From Microbaculum marinisediminis (GTDB taxonomy: Bacteria > Pseudomonadota > Alphaproteobacteria > Rhizobiales > Tepidamorphaceae): a DNA stretch of 64,000 nt. The notes below the pieces were generated by a model, which saw only the letters and a list, made by a program, of their open reading frames with translations, was not told the DNA's origin and did not search any database. Positions 9,391 through 18,582 of this stretch are shown here, one piece after another (the first letter of the stretch is position 1; every line of letters begins with the position of its first letter). The stretch lies in the NCBI RefSeq assembly GCF_025397915.1, contig NZ_JALIDZ010000012.1, positions 119,902-183,901 on the forward strand. The letters are read 5' to 3'. A program made the position numbers and the translations under genes.

Positions 9391-10977
9391 TCAGGGTCCG
9401 TGCAGCGCCTCGTCGACCAGCTCCGCGGTGCGCTGCGCCGGCAGGGCGTCGGCCAGGCCGATGCGGAAGCAGACCAGCGCCACGGCCGCCAGCACCGCCA
9501 TGTCCCAGCCGAATGGCAGCACCCCCAGCCCGCCACCGAAATCGCCGAGGACGGACACCGCGTTCACGCCGGCGATATAGACGAAGAACCAACGGGCATG
9601 GCCGATGTCGACGGGCTCGACCTGCGGTTCCCACCGCAGCTTCAGCGCGAAGATGGCGATCCCGGCGGCAAGACCGATATCGAGGCGCCAGATCGTGTTC
9701 CAGCCGCTCCAGTAGATGATCAGCGTGGCGATGACGAAGGCGACCGGTGCGACCACGTGAACGAAGGGGATGCGGACTGCCCGAGGCTGGTTGGGGATCT
9801 GGCGACGCAGGGCCACGACGGTAAGCGGCCCGACGCAGAACGACAGCACGATTGCCGACGAGTTGAGCGCGACCATCTCCTTGAACGGCAGGCTGAGCAT
9901 CAGCATGCCGACCACCGCGCCGAGCATCAGCGCCCTGAACGGAATGCCGCGGGCCGACAGCCGGGCGAACATCGCGGGAAAGAAGCCGTTGCGGGCGAGC
10001 GCCATGCCCAGCCGCGCATTCGAGCCGGTGGCGATCAGCGCCGAGCCGAACGGCCCGAGCACGGCGCCGCTGTAAAGCAAGGCCAGCAGCCAGGACGCGC
10101 CGATAACCGTGGCGATGCCCGCCATCGGGCCGAGATGATGGCTGAAGTCGAGCGACGTCCAGCCGCCGTGAAACGCGCTCGGCGGCACGCCACCGATGAA
10201 GGCGAATTGCAGCAGCACGTAGATGACGAAGCAGCCGAGCACCGTGAACAGCAGCGCCAGCGGCACGAACAGCGCCGGGCGCCGCGCCTCTCCGGCCAGG
10301 TCGATGATGTGGCGGAACCCCGCGTAGGCGAAAATCACGCCGCCGGTCGATATCGCGCCGAGGATGCCGATCAGTCCGTAGGGGGCGAAGCCGCCGTGGG
10401 CGGAGAAGTTCGACCAGTGGAAATCGTGGCTGATGAAGGTCAGCACCACGATCAGCGGCACCAGCACCTTCACGGTGGTGATAATCGCGTTGGCCTTGTC
10501 GAGCCAGGCGACGCCCAGCGCGTTGATCGCCACCATCAGCAACAGGATGCAGACGGCGACGGCGTATCCCAGCGGCGTCGGGCCGACCACGTCGCCGATG
10601 TCGCCACCGCCCCCGGCCCCGCCATAGATGCCGGGAAGCAGCGGCCCGATATACTTGAGGATCGCCACCGCCTCGATCGGCGGCAGGGTGGCATAGCCGA
10701 GCCACGCCGACCAGCCGATCAGCATGCTGGTGAAGTTGCCGTGCGAATAGCGCGGCAACCGGGCGATGGCCCCGGCTTCCGGCAGGCAGCCGGCAATCTC
10801 CGCGAACGGCAGCGCGATCATCAGGATCAGCACGCCACCGATGGCCCAGGATACCAGCGAGGCCGGGCCGGCCTGCTGCGCGGCCAGCAGCGGCGCGAAC
10901 AGCCAGCCCGAGCCCAGCACCGCGCCGATGCCGATGAAGGTCAGCCCGCCGAGCCCGATCGAACGCTTGAGCGCCAT
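9391..10977 (-). CDS. APC superfamily amino-acid permease
   Basis: 528-aa inner-membrane transporter with about 12-14 hydrophobic spans. The N-terminal signature GLTFIGIGAVLGSGWLFAP is the APC substrate-site helix 1 motif (G-S/A-G unwound region). The sequence resembles the aspartate/amino-acid:proton symporter (YveA-like) branch, but the substrate is not readable. I use the ATG at 10977 (MALKRSIGLG), preceded by GGGGGGA; the reading frame stays open to 11070 but that extension is Arg/Gly-rich and unlikely. Opposite-strand open frames here are artefacts of GC bias. Downstream of an aldo/keto reductase on the same strand. Confidence 0.88.
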   Translation of the reverse strand: MALKRSIGLGGLTFIGIGAVLGSGWLFAPLLAAQQAGPASLVSWAIGGVLILMIALPFAEIAGCLPEAGAIARLPRYSHGNFTSMLIGWSAWLGYATLPPIEAVAILKYIGPLLPGIYGGAGGGGDIGDVVGPTPLGYAVAVCILLLMVAINALGVAWLDKANAIITTVKVLVPLIVVLTFISHDFHWSNFSAHGGFAPYGLIGILGAISTGGVIFAYAGFRHIIDLAGEARRPALFVPLALLFTVLGCFVIYVLLQFAFIGGVPPSAFHGGWTSLDFSHHLGPMAGIATVIGASWLLALLYSGAVLGPFGSALIATGSNARLGMALARNGFFPAMFARLSARGIPFRALMLGAVVGMLMLSLPFKEMVALNSSAIVLSFCVGPLTVVALRRQIPNQPRAVRIPFVHVVAPVAFVIATLIIYWSGWNTIWRLDIGLAAGIAIFALKLRWEPQVEPVDIGHARWFFVYIAGVNAVSVLGDFGGGLGVLPFGWDMAVLAAVALVCFRIGLADALPAQRTAELVDEALHGP

Positions 10978-11130
10978 CGATGTCCCCCCGCCCCGGCCGC
11001 GCGCGTCCACCGACTCGCCCGGCCGTGCGGGGCATCGTGACTCATCGCGGCGGCGGGTAGAACCCCGCACAGCCGCAAACCGGAGGGCGGGGACCCATAG
11101 GGCGGGGACCCGGACCGGCGGGACCGCCGA

Positions 11131-11952
11131 TCAGTCCCAATCGGGCGCCCAGCTCGCCCGCACCAGGCGTCCGTCCGCATGCGCCAGGCCGGCGATCTCG
11201 GTCATCTCGGCCTCGGACAATTCGAAACCGTCGATATCGAGGTTTTCCGCCAGCCGCGCCTTCGAGCTGGTGCGCGGGATGGCGATGACGCCGGGCTGCT
11301 GGACGAGCCACCGCAGCGCCACCTGCGTGGCGGTGCGGCCATGCCGTTCGGCGATCGCCTCCATGACCGGGTCGCCGACCACCTTGCCGCGGGCGATCGG
11401 GCAATAGGCGGTGACGGATATGCCGTGCCGACGGCAGGCGTCCATGATCTTGGCCTGGTCGAGATAGGGGTGATACTCGATCTGGTTGGTGACGATCGGC
11501 TCCTGCGACACGGCGACCGCCTCCTCGACGAGCGCCGCGGTGAAGTTGGATATGCCGATGTTCCGGGCAAGGCCGGCGCGCTTGACCCGGGCGATCGCCT
11601 CCATCGTCTCCTTCACCGGCACCGCCGGGTTCGGCCAGTGCACCAGAAGCAGATCGACGTGATCGACGCCGAGCCGGGCGACGCTCTCCTCGGCGGAGGC
11701 CTCCAGCTCGCCCGCCATGATCCGGTCGTACCAGACCTTGGTGGTCAGGAAGATGTCCTCGCGCGCCACGCCGGAGGCGCGGATGCCTTCGCCCACCTCG
11801 CGCTCGTTCTCGTAGGAGGCGGCCGTATCGACGTGCCGATAGCCGATCCGCAGCCCCTCGGCGACGATCTCCACGCACTGGGCGCCGCGAATGTCCCAGG
11901 TTCCCAGACCGAGCGCCGGTATGCGGGCGCCGTTGCTTTCGACAATGTGCAT
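11131..11952 (-). CDS. Aldo/keto reductase
   Basis: 273-aa NADPH-dependent (beta/alpha)8 aldo/keto reductase of the 2,5-diketo-gluconate reductase-like group. The catalytic tetrad is complete: D42 and Y47 in VDTAASY, K72 in TTKVW, H105 in LVHWP. The cofactor phosphate-binding IPRTSSKARLAEN segment is near the C-terminus. The start at 11952 (MHIVESNG) follows GGGAGGAAG. The natural carbonyl substrate cannot be inferred. It precedes the APC permease with a gap of about 150 bases. Confidence 0.92.
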   Translation of the reverse strand: MHIVESNGARIPALGLGTWDIRGAQCVEIVAEGLRIGYRHVDTAASYENEREVGEGIRASGVAREDIFLTTKVWYDRIMAGELEASAEESVARLGVDHVDLLLVHWPNPAVPVKETMEAIARVKRAGLARNIGISNFTAALVEEAVAVSQEPIVTNQIEYHPYLDQAKIMDACRRHGISVTAYCPIARGKVVGDPVMEAIAERHGRTATQVALRWLVQQPGVIAIPRTSSKARLAENLDIDGFELSEAEMTEIAGLAHADGRLVRASWAPDWD

Positions 11953-12138
11953 TTTCTTCCTCCCTCGGCCCGGGCGCACGACACGCCCATACAGGCCGAC
12001 TTTACCGACAACCTGTGCCATGGTTATTCACCGTGCGAAGCGCCCCATAGCAGGAAACGGCTCGCAGGACGAATTTTCAGGGCGCGAACGCTCAGGCCGC
12101 GCCCTATCGGGCGTGATCTCCGTACAGGACCATTGCCG

Positions 12139-13515
12139 GTGTCGCAGGAAAAGCAGACCGTCGCACTGATATCGCTGTTCGCCAGCGGCTTCCTGGCCGC
12201 GTCGAAATTCGCGGTCGGCCTGATGACCGGGTCTCTGGGCATTCTGTCGGAGGCCGTGCACAGCCTGCTCGACCTCGGCGCCACCGCGATCACCCTCACC
12301 GCCGTGCGCATCAGCGACCGCCCGCCGGACCGGACCCACCATTTCGGCCACGGCAAGGTCGAAAGCGTCGCCGCACTCGCCGAGACCGGACTGTTGTTCC
12401 TGACCTGCGCCTGGATCGTCTGGGAGGCCGGCAAGCGGCTCCTGTTCGAGGACGTGCATGTCGAGGTGACGTGGATCGCCATCGCGGTGATCGTCGCCTC
12501 CATCGTCATCGACTTCAACCGCGCGCGCGTGCTGCGCCGGGTGGCCAGGAAGTACAACAGCGAGGCGCTGGAAGCCGACGCCCTGCACTTCTCCTCCGAC
12601 ATGCTGAGCTCGATGGTCGTGCTCGCCGGCCTGGGCCTGACCTGGGCCGGCTATCCCTGGGCCGACGCCCTCGCCGCCATCGGCGTCTCCATCTTCGTCT
12701 GCCTGGCCGGTTGGCGGCTCGGCAGGCGCACCATCAACACGCTGATGGACGCCGCCCCGACCGGCGCCTACGAGCGCATCGCCGGAATCGCCAACGAGAC
12801 CGACGGCGTCCTCGCCCTCGACCGGCTGCGCGTCCGGCCCGGCGGCGCGACCCTGTTCGTCGACATCGACGTGCTGATCGCCCGCACCCTTCCCTTCGAC
12901 CGGGTCACGGCCATCCAGAACCGGCTCGTCGCCGATATCCGCGCGTCGTTTCCCGAGGCCGATGTCAGCGTCACCGCACGGCCGGTCCAGCTCGACGACG
13001 AGACGATCTTCGACAAGGTGATGCTGATCTCGCGCCGGCGTGGCCTCGCCGTCCACCACGTCACGGTCCAGCATATCGGCGAACGGCTGTCGGTGAGCTT
13101 CGATATCGAGGTCGACGGCCAGATGCCGCTCGGCCAGGCCCACGAGCTGGCCGACGCGCTGGAGCGGTCCATCGCCGCCGAACTCGGCAGCGACGTCGAG
13201 GTCGAGAGCCATATCGAGCCGCTGCACGTCGCCACGCTCGCAGGCAGCGACATTCCCGAAGACCGCCGCGATGCCTATCTCGGCGCGCTAAGGCGGCTGG
13301 CGCCGGACACGCGGATGCTGACCGACGTCCACAACGTGCGGGCGCGCGAGAACGAGCACGGCGTCTTCGTCACCTTCCATTGCCGCGTCGAGCCGTCCGC
13401 GCGCGTCGAGGAGGTGCACGAGGCCGTCGATGCCCTGGAGCACGCGTTCCGTCAGGAAATGCCGGAGGTGCGCCGCGTCATCGCCCACGCCGAACCGCTC
13501 TCCGCGACGGCCTGA
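12139..13515 (+). CDS. Cation diffusion facilitator (CDF) transporter with extended C-terminus
   Basis: 458-aa inner-membrane divalent-cation/proton antiporter. Metal-site motifs are H41-x3-D45 in LSEAVHSLLD and H150-x3-D154 in DALHFSSD, both typical of Zn/Fe/Mn exporters. Six spans fit within residues 1-205. The cytosolic part is unusually long: three successive alpha/beta segments (about 211-285, 290-365 and 378-455), each resembling the CDF dimerisation domain, where most CDFs have one. The GTG at 12139 (VSQEKQTVALI) follows AGGA. Metal specificity cannot be read. It converges on the diguanylate cyclase gene. Confidence 0.88.
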   Translation: MSQEKQTVALISLFASGFLAASKFAVGLMTGSLGILSEAVHSLLDLGATAITLTAVRISDRPPDRTHHFGHGKVESVAALAETGLLFLTCAWIVWEAGKRLLFEDVHVEVTWIAIAVIVASIVIDFNRARVLRRVARKYNSEALEADALHFSSDMLSSMVVLAGLGLTWAGYPWADALAAIGVSIFVCLAGWRLGRRTINTLMDAAPTGAYERIAGIANETDGVLALDRLRVRPGGATLFVDIDVLIARTLPFDRVTAIQNRLVADIRASFPEADVSVTARPVQLDDETIFDKVMLISRRRGLAVHHVTVQHIGERLSVSFDIEVDGQMPLGQAHELADALERSIAAELGSDVEVESHIEPLHVATLAGSDIPEDRRDAYLGALRRLAPDTRMLTDVHNVRARENEHGVFVTFHCRVEPSARVEEVHEAVDALEHAFRQEMPEVRRVIAHAEPLSATA

Positions 13516-13575
13516 CCCGCGCCCCGACGGGCGCTCAGGCTACCCTGGGCCCGATCCGCCGCGCGGTCCGGCCGC

Positions 13576-14727
13576 TCAGGCGGCCCTGGGAACGAAGAAC
13601 TGCACGCGGTCGCGACCGTTTTCCTTGGCCAGGTAGAGCGCGCGGTCGGCCTCGATCAGCAACGGATCGAAATCCTCGGCCGCGGCACCGGACACCGCGA
13701 TCCCGATGCTGACGGTCGCCTGCATGTGTGCGCCGTCATTGTCGATCGTCGTATTGGCGAACTCGGCCCGGATCCGCTCGCCGACGGCCATCGCGTCGAT
13801 CCTGCCGGCGCCGGGCAGGAAGGCAAGGAACTCCTCGCCGCCGATGCGGCCGAATACGTCGCCTTCGCGCAAGTTGGCCTCGGCGACGGCGGCGAAGGCA
13901 ACGAGCACCCGATCGCCGGCGGGGTGGCCGAAACGGTCGTTGATCTGCTTGAAGCGATCCAGATCGAACAACAGCATCGCGCCCGGCCCCTTCGCCAGGC
14001 GCTCCGACGCCGCCGCCAGCGTCGCGCCGCGATTGCGGGTTTGCGTCAGCTGATCGGTCTCGGCGAGCCGGCGTTGCTCGGCCTCCGCCCGGTCCTTGGT
14101 GGCGGCGATGACGAGTACGGCGTTGGCGATGCAAAGCACGATCGGCAACATGACGAACAGGGCGGTAAACGGATCGGGTTGCAGATAGGCGTCGGCGGCC
14201 TTCGGCGGCACGAACACGGCGGCCAGGGACCGAAGCAGGAAGATTCCCGAAATCAGCAGGAAGGTCGCAGCGAGTGCGGTGCGCGAGGCCAGCCCGTCCG
14301 CGCGGCCGCGCCAGTATTCGTGCGCCAGCGCCCCGGTATAGCCCGCGTACATCGCCGAGAACACGGCCACCCGCGCGGGAAGCGAGTCATGGATCGCCGG
14401 CACGGCGCACAGCATGAGCCACACCACAGGCCCCACGAAAATCACGAACGGCGAGATCCGACTTCCGTTGAAGGCGCGCGCCCCGGCCCAGCCGAGGGAG
14501 ATGCCCAGCACCAAGAGGGCGTTGGCGATATCGATGGACAGTATTTCGCTGATATCTCCGTCCAGGACCAAGAGCGTGAGCCCCACCGAAGCGGCGAACA
14601 AGCCGCCGCTCCACCACAGCAGCGTGCGCTCCGCCCGGTTCTGCCACCACGACAGGAACAGCAGCCCCGAAACGGGAAAGCACATGGCCGCCGCCGTGAA
14701 GAAAATCGTGGGGGTATCGAGAGACAT
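13576..14727 (-). CDS. Diguanylate cyclase with membrane sensor domain
   Basis: 383-aa GGDEF protein predicted to make c-di-GMP. Residues 1-210 hold about seven hydrophobic spans, a membrane sensor of unknown ligand; residues about 225-380 form the GGDEF domain. The domain starts with TDQLTQTRNR and has active-site GGEEF at 296-300. An allosteric I-site RxxD (REGD, 287-290) lies exactly five residues before it, so product inhibition is expected. There is no EAL domain. The start at 14727 (MSLDTPTIFF) lacks a clear ribosome binding site. A GGCCGC-TCAG-GCGGCC hairpin spans the stop codon. Confidence 0.92.
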   Translation of the reverse strand: MSLDTPTIFFTAAAMCFPVSGLLFLSWWQNRAERTLLWWSGGLFAASVGLTLLVLDGDISEILSIDIANALLVLGISLGWAGARAFNGSRISPFVIFVGPVVWLMLCAVPAIHDSLPARVAVFSAMYAGYTGALAHEYWRGRADGLASRTALAATFLLISGIFLLRSLAAVFVPPKAADAYLQPDPFTALFVMLPIVLCIANAVLVIAATKDRAEAEQRRLAETDQLTQTRNRGATLAAASERLAKGPGAMLLFDLDRFKQINDRFGHPAGDRVLVAFAAVAEANLREGDVFGRIGGEEFLAFLPGAGRIDAMAVGERIRAEFANTTIDNDGAHMQATVSIGIAVSGAAAEDFDPLLIEADRALYLAKENGRDRVQFFVPRAA

Positions 14728-14838
14728 CGAGGGTAGCACCGTCGGTCGTGAGGACACGGCCGACCATGCCAAAGGGGTCTTAACGATTGGCCAAACTATT
14801 TGATTAATTAAATTAATCGGGACTTAGCCGTCGTAACG

Positions 14839-16014
14839 TCACTTCGTTTCCTCGAACAGTTCGCGACCGATCAGCCAGCGCCGGATCTCGCTGGTGCCCG
14901 CGCCGATTTCGTACAGCTTGGCGTCGCGCAGCAGACGCCCGGTCGGGTAGTCGTTGATGTAGCCGTTGCCGCCCAGCACCTGGATCGCCTCGAGCGCCAT
15001 CCAGGTCGCGGTCTCGGCCGCATAGAGGATCGCGCCGGCGGCGTCCTTGCGGGTGGTCTCGCCCCGGTCGCAGGCCCTGGCGACCATGTAGATATAGGCC
15101 CGCGAGGCATTCATGCGGGTGTACATGTCGGCGAGCTTGCCCTGCATCAGCTGGAACGAGCCGATCGCCTGGCCGAACTGCTTGCGCTCGTGCATGTAGG
15201 GAACGACCGCGTCCATGCACGCCTGCATGATGCCGATCGGCCCGGCGGCGAGCACCACGCGCTCGTAGTCGAGGCCGGACATCAGCACGTTGACGCCCCG
15301 GCCCACCTCGCCGAGCACGTTTTCCTCCGGCACCTCGCAATCCTCAAACACCAGCTCGCCGGTATCGGAGCCGCGCATCCCGAGCTTGTCGAGCTTCTGC
15401 GCCGTCGAGAAGCCCTTGAAGCCCTTCTCGACCAGGAAGGCGGTGATGCCGCGCGGACCGGCGTCCGGATCGGTCTTGGCATAGATCACCAGCGTGTCGG
15501 CGCCGGGCCCGTTGGTGATCCACATCTTCGAGCCGTTGAGAACCCAGCGGTCGCCCTTCTTCTCGGCGCGCGTGCGCATGGAGACGACGTCCGAGCCCGC
15601 GCCGGGCTCCGACATCGCCAGCGCACCCAGGCTCTCGCCGGAGATCAGGCCGGGCAGGTACCGCGCCTTCTGGTCCTCGGTGCCGTTGCGGCGGATCTGG
15701 TTGACGCAGAGATTGGAGTGCGCGCCGTAGCTCAGGCCCACCGAGGCGGAGCCGCGGCTGATCTCCTCCATGGCGATGCAATGCTCGAGGTAGCCCATGG
15801 CGGAGCCGCCGTATTCCTCCTCCACGGTGATGCCGAGCAGCCCGAGCGCCCCGAGTTTCGGCCACAGCTGGCGCGGGAACTCGTTGGTCCGGTCGATTTC
15901 GGCCGCGATCGGCGCGATCTCGTCGTCGGAAAACGAGCGCACCGTGTCGCGCAGCATGTCGGCGTGCTCGCCGAGATCGAAGTTCAGGCTCGGATAGTCG
16001 TTGGGGCGTGTCAT
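14839..16014 (-). CDS. ivd: Isovaleryl-CoA dehydrogenase
   Basis: 391-aa FAD flavoprotein that oxidises isovaleryl-CoA to 3-methylcrotonyl-CoA in leucine breakdown. Typical acyl-CoA dehydrogenase blocks are seen: [35 protein letters not shown] and [20 protein letters not shown]. The catalytic base E251 lies in GLDYERVV, the position used by isovaleryl-CoA dehydrogenases, and the N-terminus [16 protein letters not shown] is typical. Its product is the substrate of the MCC enzyme whose beta subunit is encoded at 4.7-6.4 kb. The start codon lies inside the first unit of a tandem repeat. Confidence 0.94.
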   Translation of the reverse strand: MTRPNDYPSLNFDLGEHADMLRDTVRSFSDDEIAPIAAEIDRTNEFPRQLWPKLGALGLLGITVEEEYGGSAMGYLEHCIAMEEISRGSASVGLSYGAHSNLCVNQIRRNGTEDQKARYLPGLISGESLGALAMSEPGAGSDVVSMRTRAEKKGDRWVLNGSKMWITNGPGADTLVIYAKTDPDAGPRGITAFLVEKGFKGFSTAQKLDKLGMRGSDTGELVFEDCEVPEENVLGEVGRGVNVLMSGLDYERVVLAAGPIGIMQACMDAVVPYMHERKQFGQAIGSFQLMQGKLADMYTRMNASRAYIYMVARACDRGETTRKDAAGAILYAAETATWMALEAIQVLGGNGYINDYPTGRLLRDAKLYEIGAGTSEIRRWLIGRELFEETK

Positions 16015-16552
16015 CGTCAGCCTCGTTTCCCTGAAAGTGTCCCTAGAAGTCTCACTGTCTCGCGCCTCGGACCTGATCCGGTCCCCACCGCGACGGCAAC
16101 CGCGTCTCTGGGTCCTGGATCAAGTCCAGGACACGCGGCCTGTTTCGGAATTCCGGTCGTGCGCACCTGACCGTGCGATCGTAAGTCTGGCTCGGATCGT
16201 CGTTAGGGCATGTCATTCTGACCCTCGTTTGTTCGTTGATCTCCCGGTCTCGTGCCCCGGACCTGATCCGGGGCCCACCGCGACGGCAAACGCGTCTCTG
16301 GATCCTGGATCAAGTCCAGGACACGCGGCCTGTTTCGGAATTCCGGTCGTGCGCACCTGACCGTGCGATCGACGGGCGGGCTCGGCCAGTCGTTGGTGCG
16401 CATCATTCTGACCCTCGTTTGTTCGTTGATCTCCCGGTCTCGTGCCCCGGACTTGATCCGGGGCCCAACGCGGCGACTGCCGCGTCCCTGGGTCCTGGAT
16501 CAAGTCCAGGACACGCGGCCTGTTTCGGAATTACGGTCGTATGCACCGGACC
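15987..16552. repeat. Tandem repeat, three copies of ~190-200 bp, overlapping the ivd 5' end
   Basis: Three head-to-tail units begin at about 15987, 16189 and 16379. The shared core with the palindrome CCTGGA-TCAAG-TCCAGG starts at 16111, 16301 and 16491, a period of 190 bases; unit 1 is about 12 bases longer in its first half. Each unit also has a GGCTCGG...GTCGTT...TCAT segment, which in unit 1 is the first ivd codons (MTRPNDYPS in reverse). Units 2 and 3 keep degenerate versions (MTCPNDDPS and MMRTNDWPS) with no open gene behind them. Units 2 and 3 also hold a CCCCGGA-N5-TCCGGGG palindrome. Confidence 0.85.
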
Positions 16553-16594
16553 TCTCTCAGCATGCCGCGGCACGGCCGCACCGTGTCGCCTTGG

Positions 16595-16735
16595 GTTCCC
16601 GCTTTCGCGGGAACGAGCGGCTGGGGGAACAGTCTCGCCTCCCCTCCGCTCACGCCCGCGAAGGCGGGAGTCCGGCCCCGGTGCAGTAAGGCCCTGCCAC
16701 GCACGCCGCCCCTTCCCGCGAAGGCGGGGTTCCAG
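16595..16735. repeat. Interspersed palindromes of the TTCCCGC-GCGGGAA type
   Basis: A perfect hairpin GTTCCCGC-TTTC-GCGGGAAC lies at 16595-16614, followed by two degenerate reverse-oriented relatives containing CCCGCGAAGGCGGG near 16656-16672 and 16713-16728. The same family occurs twice at 27782-27996. Together with the tandem repeat this fills the 784-base gap between the AidB-like gene and ivd. I see no gene here. Confidence 0.7.
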
Positions 16736-16798
16736 GAGCCGCAAGCGTCAGATCCGGACATCCGATCGAACCGATCCATCACACGCATCGCCAGCCCC

Positions 16799-18445
16799 TC
16801 AATCCAGTTTCGGCCGGGTGCGGTCGACGATCGCCGCCTCGTCCAGCCCGTCCGGAAGCAGGCCGAAGGCCAGGCCGATGCCCTCCCCCAGCCGCGTCGC
16901 GCAGAAGGCGTCTGCCACATAGTCCGGCGCGTGTCGCAGCATCAGCGAGCCCTGCAAGCCGAGCGCCAGCTCCATCGCGATCTGGCGGGCGTCCGCCTCG
17001 CCGAACCGCTTCGCCGCGATGCGCTCGCCGAGCCTGTCCAGATGCGCGTCGAAGCGCCTGTCGACGCCGGCAGCGAGCCGCATCTCCGCCAAGAGCGCCT
17101 CCATCGCGCCGGGCTCGCGGCCGATGGCGCGCAGCACGTCGAGCGCCATGACGTTGCCCGAGCCCTCCCAGATGCCGTTGAGCGGCGCCTCGCGGTAGAG
17201 CCGCGCCATCTCGCCGGTCTCCACGTAGCCGTTGCCGCCGTGCAGCTCGAGCGCCTCGGCGACGAGCGCCGGCGTGCGCTTGCACAGCCAGAACTTGGCG
17301 ACGGCGACCGCGATGCGGGCGAACGCCTGCTCGCTCTCGCTCGTCGCCGACTCGTCGAAGGCGCGCGCGACCCGCATGGCGAGCATCGTCGCCGCCTCGC
17401 TTTCCACCGCGATGTCGGCGAGCACTCGGCGCATCGCCGGCTGGTCGACCAGCTTACGCTGGAACGCCGTGCGATGGCTCGCGTGATGGATCGCGCGGGC
17501 GACCGCGGCACGCATGATGCCGGCCGCCGAGATACCGGTGTCGAGGCGGGTGTGATGCACCATCTCGATGATGGTCCTGACGCCGCGCCCCTCCTCGCCG
17601 ACGATCCGCGCCCAGGTGTCGCGATACTCGATCTCGGACGACGCGTTCGACTTGTTGCCGAGCTTGTCCTTCAGCCGCTGGATCAGGAAGACGTTGCGCT
17701 CGCCGTCCGGCGTCCAGCGCGGCACGAAGAAGCAGGTGAGCCCGGCCTCGGTGTTGGCCAGCGTCAGGAACCCGTCGCACATCGGCGCCGAGCAGAACCA
17801 CTTGTGGCCGGTCAGCAGGTATTCCCCGTTCCCGCCTGCGGGCACCGCCCGCGTCGTGTTGGCGCGCACGTCCGACCCGCCCTGCTTCTCGGTCATCGCC
17901 ATGCCGATGGTCGCCCCGGTCTTGCGCGGCATCGGAAGGAACCGCGGGTCGTAGCGGTCGGAGACGATCTTCGGTTCCCACTCGGCGGCGAGATCGGGCT
18001 GCTGGCGCAGGGTCGGCACCGCGGCGAAGGTCATCGTCACCGGGCACAGCACGCCGATCTCGGCGAAGTTGAACAGGAAGTGCAGGCCCGCGCGCACCAC
18101 CTGCGCGCCCGGCTTCGGCTCGGCGAAGGGCAGCGCGTGGATCTCCTCGGCCACCGCCTTGCCGATCAGCTCGTGATAGCTGGGATGGAACGTGACCTCG
18201 TCGATGCGGTTGCCGACCCGGTCGAAGGTGTGCAGCTCCGGCGTGCAGGTATTGGCCAGTCGGGCGAGCTCCTGCGTGCGCCCGCTCGCCACCCATTCGC
18301 CCAGAGACACGTGCCGCTCGCGGCCCCACGCCCCGCCCTCGCGCGCCATCGCCTCCACCAGCGCGGCATCGTGCAGGAAGGCGTTGAAGCCCTCCAGCGG
18401 CGGCACTTGATTGAAGACCTCGTGGGTCGCGCCCGGATCGCGCAT
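16799..18445 (-). CDS. Acyl-CoA dehydrogenase family protein, AidB-like
   Basis: 548-aa flavoprotein of the AidB branch of acyl-CoA dehydrogenases, which is longer than ordinary members (about 390 aa). Recognisable features are the N-terminal EVFNQVPPLEGFNAF typical of AidB, AMTEKQGGSDVR, GHKWFCSAPMCD, LDTGISAAGIMRAA and ELHGGNGYVETGEMARLYRE, then a C-terminal helical extension. AidB of E. coli is an alkylation-induced flavoprotein that binds DNA; many homologues sit with branched-chain acyl-CoA genes, as here. The start at 18445 (MRDPGATHEVF) has a modest GGGAGA upstream. True substrate unknown. Confidence 0.88.
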   Translation of the reverse strand: MRDPGATHEVFNQVPPLEGFNAFLHDAALVEAMAREGGAWGRERHVSLGEWVASGRTQELARLANTCTPELHTFDRVGNRIDEVTFHPSYHELIGKAVAEEIHALPFAEPKPGAQVVRAGLHFLFNFAEIGVLCPVTMTFAAVPTLRQQPDLAAEWEPKIVSDRYDPRFLPMPRKTGATIGMAMTEKQGGSDVRANTTRAVPAGGNGEYLLTGHKWFCSAPMCDGFLTLANTEAGLTCFFVPRWTPDGERNVFLIQRLKDKLGNKSNASSEIEYRDTWARIVGEEGRGVRTIIEMVHHTRLDTGISAAGIMRAAVARAIHHASHRTAFQRKLVDQPAMRRVLADIAVESEAATMLAMRVARAFDESATSESEQAFARIAVAVAKFWLCKRTPALVAEALELHGGNGYVETGEMARLYREAPLNGIWEGSGNVMALDVLRAIGREPGAMEALLAEMRLAAGVDRRFDAHLDRLGERIAAKRFGEADARQIAMELALGLQGSLMLRHAPDYVADAFCATRLGEGIGLAFGLLPDGLDEAAIVDRTRPKLD

Positions 18446-18582
18446 GGCTGTCTCCCTGAAAGCGGCCGCCTTATGGTCGGGGCCCGCCTTGATCCTACCT
18501 CATGAACTAGGGTTCGATCCCCCGTCGTCGCGGTCGCGGACCGGCGGTGCGTCTTGCATCGTGAGTCGTCGCGGCGGCCGTC

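Noticed and set aside
9400..11040. Long open frame (over 500 codons) on the plus strand opposite the APC permease
   Set aside because: Its translation is rich in Arg, His, Asp and Gly with no fold or hydrophobic pattern, the usual mirror of a GC-rich gene. The minus-strand frame has clear permease helices.
13570..13585. GGCCGC-TCAG-GCGGCC hairpin as a terminator for the CDF gene
   Set aside because: The stem is short, has no T-run on either strand and contains the stop codon of the diguanylate cyclase. It may be chance in GC-rich DNA.
15987..16552. CRISPR-like array
   Set aside because: Units are about 190 bases, imperfect, only three in number, and include coding sequence of ivd. There are no short identical repeats with unique spacers and no cas genes.
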